From: Bacteroidaceae bacterium
GTDB taxonomy: Bacteria > Bacteroidota > Bacteroidia > Bacteroidales > Bacteroidaceae
Length of the DNA stretch: 64,000 nucleotides
NCBI GenBank assembly: GCA_017547585.1
Contig: JAFYPH010000055.1
Location: 1-64,000 of the forward strand
Direction of reading: 5' to 3'
A program made the position numbers and the translations under genes. Below the pieces are notes generated by a model. The model worked only from the letters and a program-made list of their open reading frames with translations, did not search any database and had not been told where the DNA came from. This document shows positions 61,597-64,000 of this stretch, piece after piece. The stretch's first letter is position 1. Each line of letters begins with the position of its first letter.

Positions 61597-64000
61597 ATGA
61601 GAAAGCAACTTTTACTAACTTGTCTTTTGACACTTGTAGCTGCTTTTGGAATGGCGCAGTCTGCCACATGGCCCATCGTCATTACAAAGGCTGACGGATT
61701 GCCCGGAAAATATGCAGGTGCAAACTACGGCTTTACAACAGAACTTTACAAACTCGACGAGGCTGTTTCTACACTTCGTATGACTGTTGTTTCTACAAAC
61801 ACAGTAGAGGCTTCAGAAAACCTTTCGGGTGGTCTTTCAAGCGGATGGGGTACAGGATTCCCCTTCATGGGCTTGGCCGAGCTTCGCGTTCTTGACGCTG
61901 CAGGCAATTCTATCGCCTACACAGCTACTTCAAACGCTGCGGCTTCGAACGAAGGCCCCATCGCGAACATTAACAACGGCTATCTTATCTCTCCCGAGGG
62001 TGGTCAGGACTATTTCCACAGTACATATTCAAGAGGTGGATGTCCCCAGACTTACCACTATGTAGAGATGGAGCTCTCTTCGCCCGTAAGCGAATTCCAG
62101 CTCGAGTGGTACACACGTTTCAACTATCACCAGAATATGCCTACATACGTGGGTATTACAGCCGGCTCTGAGTTCCTTCCCTTCCCCGAGCAGAACTTCG
62201 TAATGGGTGAGCAGGTAACATCGGCCGAGGCTTTTGCAGCCGAGGATGGCCTCTTCGTTATCGAGAGCAACGCTCCCGAGTACCTCTATCCCGATTTCGA
62301 TCGTGAGGAGCCTACCATTGGCGGTTTCTATCACTCACCTTATGGCGCAGCAACAACAGCAAGTGCAGCTTCAGTTGTTCGCCTCGTTCCCGATGCCGAG
62401 AAGGATGGTGCATACAAAATTATGTGGGTAAACAGCTTGCAGTACATTGCTAATACCGAAATTGCCGAGGGTAATGCATCTGCATGGTTGCAGCAGACTC
62501 CCTCAATGGCTGCCGCTGCTTCATTCGAGTTTGCAGCATGCGACTCAGTAGCCGGTGATTTCTATATTACATCAAACAACGGCCAGTTTATTTTGGCTGC
62601 CGATGCTCTTGGTAAAATGCGCGTTGCAGTGGTAACCGACACATTGGATAAAATCAGCTCACGTCCCCAGGCATTCAACTTTACAATCTACAAGGCATCT
62701 ATCGACGGTGCAGCTATCGCTTCACAGCTCCAGTCAATCGTTGACGAGGCCGAGGCTATGATTCAGGTTGTTGGTGGCGAGACAGAGTACGACGAGGGTC
62801 AGTATTCGGCACTTACAACAGCTATCGAGGCTGCAACTGCAGCTATGGCTAATACAGAGGTTACAGCATCAGAGGTGCTCTCTGTAAAATATGCTCTCGA
62901 GACAGCGCTTCCCGCTTATGCAGCGCTCGGAATCAACGTATACGCCGACTCTATCGATGCAATTATTGCAGCTATCGATGCCAATGAGATTATCCTCTCC
63001 GAGGGTCCCGAGTGGGTAGAGGGTTCTTACCCCATGGGCTCTGACGAGATTCTCGCCGACGCTCGCGACGCAGCTCTCGTAGTATTCGACACCTATCAGT
63101 CTGTTGCCGATGTTAATGCAGGTATCGAGGCAGCTATCGCAGCTATCGACGCATTCTGGGGCTCAAAGATTGGTAACGTTAAGGCTCTTCCCTTCCGTCT
63201 CGGAACATCGGCTGACGGCCTTCCCGGTGAGAAACAGGGTTATGGCGGTTGGCTCTGGGAGTCTCCCGTATACAACCTTACAGAGGCCACAGAGGTACTC
63301 CGTTTCACATTCGTGAATACAAACAGCGGTGCAAAATATTCAGGAACACAGTTCGTATTCCCCACAATTGCCGAGCTTCAGCTCTTCGACGCAATGGGTA
63401 ATCAGTTTGCCCTCACAGAGGAGAACTTCACTACAAACTCAGTAGTGGTAGGTGACGGTCAGGGTCTTGCAGGTCTTTGCGACAACAACACAGGTACATA
63501 CTACCACGCTGCATGGAGCGGCGGCCAGGATTCGGCTTACTCGGCTGCTCCCACATACGTATACGTAGAGGTTACATTGCCCGAGGCCATCAGCACATTC
63601 AAATATGTTCAGTATGGTCGTTCAAACGGTGTAAACACTCCCTCGGACATCATCATCAGCGCAGGTGGCGCGGCTATCACTCCCGACGAGGTTGCTTTCG
63701 AGTATGGCTACTCAGTTGAGCTTGGCGAGAAGGTAACAGACCCCGTACAGATTGTTGACGGTGAGTTCTACGCAATTCAGGGTCTCTACAGCTGCGACCC
63801 CGTACACTGCTTTGGCGAAGAGCCCGAGAAACCTCACTTCTTCAGCGGCTCGGTAGTTTATGGCAACACTCTTGCACCTCCTGCAGTGTTCCAGATTACA
63901 AGAACAGGCGATGAGGATGGCTCATTCTACATCCGCAGCATCAAGGACGGCAGCTATTGGAAGGGCACAACCGAGGCCAGCGGCTGGGGTGGTGCAACCA
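61597..64000 (+). CDS. Large secreted modular surface protein (5' part, cut by window edge)
   Basis: Continuous open frame of 801 codons that runs off the window. A signal peptide (MRKQLLLTCLLTLVAAFGMA) is followed by an internal duplication. A sandwich-like module at about residues 24-190 (LPGKYAGANYGF, later ELRVLDAAGN) recurs at about 529-715 (LPGEKQGYGGWL, later ELQLFDAMGN). Each copy is followed by a ricin/fascin-like module (about 200-370 and 735 onward). Between them (about 376-522) is an alanine-rich helical linker with two FIVAR-like units (for example GIEAAIAAIDAFWGSK). Codon use is narrow (Thr mostly ACA, Pro mostly CCC), suggesting high expression. Ligand binding is inferred; the C-terminus is not in view. 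Confidence 0.8.
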   Translation, partial: MRKQLLLTCLLTLVAAFGMAQSATWPIVITKADGLPGKYAGANYGFTTELYKLDEAVSTLRMTVVSTNTVEASENLSGGLSSGWGTGFPFMGLAELRVLDAAGNSIAYTATSNAAASNEGPIANINNGYLISPEGGQDYFHSTYSRGGCPQTYHYVEMELSSPVSEFQLEWYTRFNYHQNMPTYVGITAGSEFLPFPEQNFVMGEQVTSAEAFAAEDGLFVIESNAPEYLYPDFDREEPTIGGFYHSPYGAATTASAASVVRLVPDAEKDGAYKIMWVNSLQYIANTEIAEGNASAWLQQTPSMAAAASFEFAACDSVAGDFYITSNNGQFILAADALGKMRVAVVTDTLDKISSRPQAFNFTIYKASIDGAAIASQLQSIVDEAEAMIQVVGGETEYDEGQYSALTTAIEAATAAMANTEVTASEVLSVKYALETALPAYAALGINVYADSIDAIIAAIDANEIILSEGPEWVEGSYPMGSDEILADARDAALVVFDTYQSVADVNAGIEAAIAAIDAFWGSKIGNVKALPFRLGTSADGLPGEKQGYGGWLWESPVYNLTEATEVLRFTFVNTNSGAKYSGTQFVFPTIAELQLFDAMGNQFALTEENFTTNSVVVGDGQGLAGLCDNNTGTYYHAAWSGGQDSAYSAAPTYVYVEVTLPEAISTFKYVQYGRSNGVNTPSDIIISAGGAAITPDEVAFEYGYSVELGEKVTDPVQIVDGEFYAIQGLYSCDPVHCFGEEPEKPHFFSGSVVYGNTLAPPAVFQITRTGDEDGSFYIRSIKDGSYWKGTTEASGWGGAT

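Noticed and set aside
1..64000. CRISPR arrays, rRNA genes, transposases, prophage
   Set aside because: No regularly spaced short repeats, rRNA sequence, DDE transposase or phage structural genes were seen on either strand.

Overview
The window is a chromosomal segment of a member of the Bacteroidota, most likely order Bacteroidales. The signs are promoters of the Bacteroidota type (TTTG about 19-21 bp before TAnnTTTG, often TATCTTCG here), weak Shine-Dalgarno sequences, a complex I operon without nuoEFG and with fused nuoCD, a SprA homologue directly downstream of ruvA, many SPII lipoproteins, and DUF4878/DUF4491/DUF456 genes. There is no prophage, CRISPR array, rRNA or transposase. One tRNA (Arg, CCU) is present.

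Layout. 0.3-10.1 kb (minus): an eleven-subunit respiratory complex I operon, nuoA-B-CD-H-I-J-K-L-M-N. 10.5-14.9 kb: a dipeptidyl-peptidase III lipoprotein, a PhnA/YjdM zinc-ribbon protein, a secreted Ag85/feruloyl-type esterase and a ZIP metal transporter. 15.0-30.8 kb (minus): four tandem giant paralogues (about 1265-1304 aa) arranged as two two-gene operons. Each has a signal peptide, an MG2-like N-terminal region, a degenerate plug-like centre and a C-terminal Sel1 solenoid. The two operons share homologous promoters with a perfectly conserved 27-bp upstream block at identical spacing; this is the least explained and most interesting locus. 31.2-34.9 kb (plus): purL. 35.0-36.1 kb: paired ChrA half-transporters. 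36.2-38.5 kb (minus): pta-ackA. 38.7-49.7 kb: housekeeping and small genes (DUF4878 lipoprotein, hisS with a YugP-type peptidase, fur with purA, an AlkD-like protein, an AraC-type DNA-binding domain, a TPR protein, tRNA-Arg, a GDPD lipoprotein, cca, a predicted lipoprotein). 49.2-57.7 kb (minus): ruvA-sprA-DUF456. 57.9-60.1 kb (minus): an SDR-ALDH oxidation pair with a dyad-rich promoter. 60.3-61.4 kb (plus): a membrane-anchored DNA/RNA non-specific endonuclease and DUF4491. 61.6 kb to the right edge: the 5' part of a large secreted modular protein, cut by the window.

Together the region combines central energy metabolism (complex I, acetate production by Pta-AckA), purine synthesis (purL, purA) and a heavy investment in the cell envelope: SprA translocon homologue, several lipoproteins, the MG2-Sel1 family and the modular surface protein. 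Most antisense open frames opposite these genes are by-products of codon bias and are omitted. Start codons were moved inward from the longest frame for nuoA, the DPP III gene, the second MG2-Sel1 gene, the DUF4878 gene, fur, the TPR gene, the GDPD gene, cca, the 48.3-kb lipoprotein, ruvA and the SDR gene, using signal peptides, promoter positions and family lengths.
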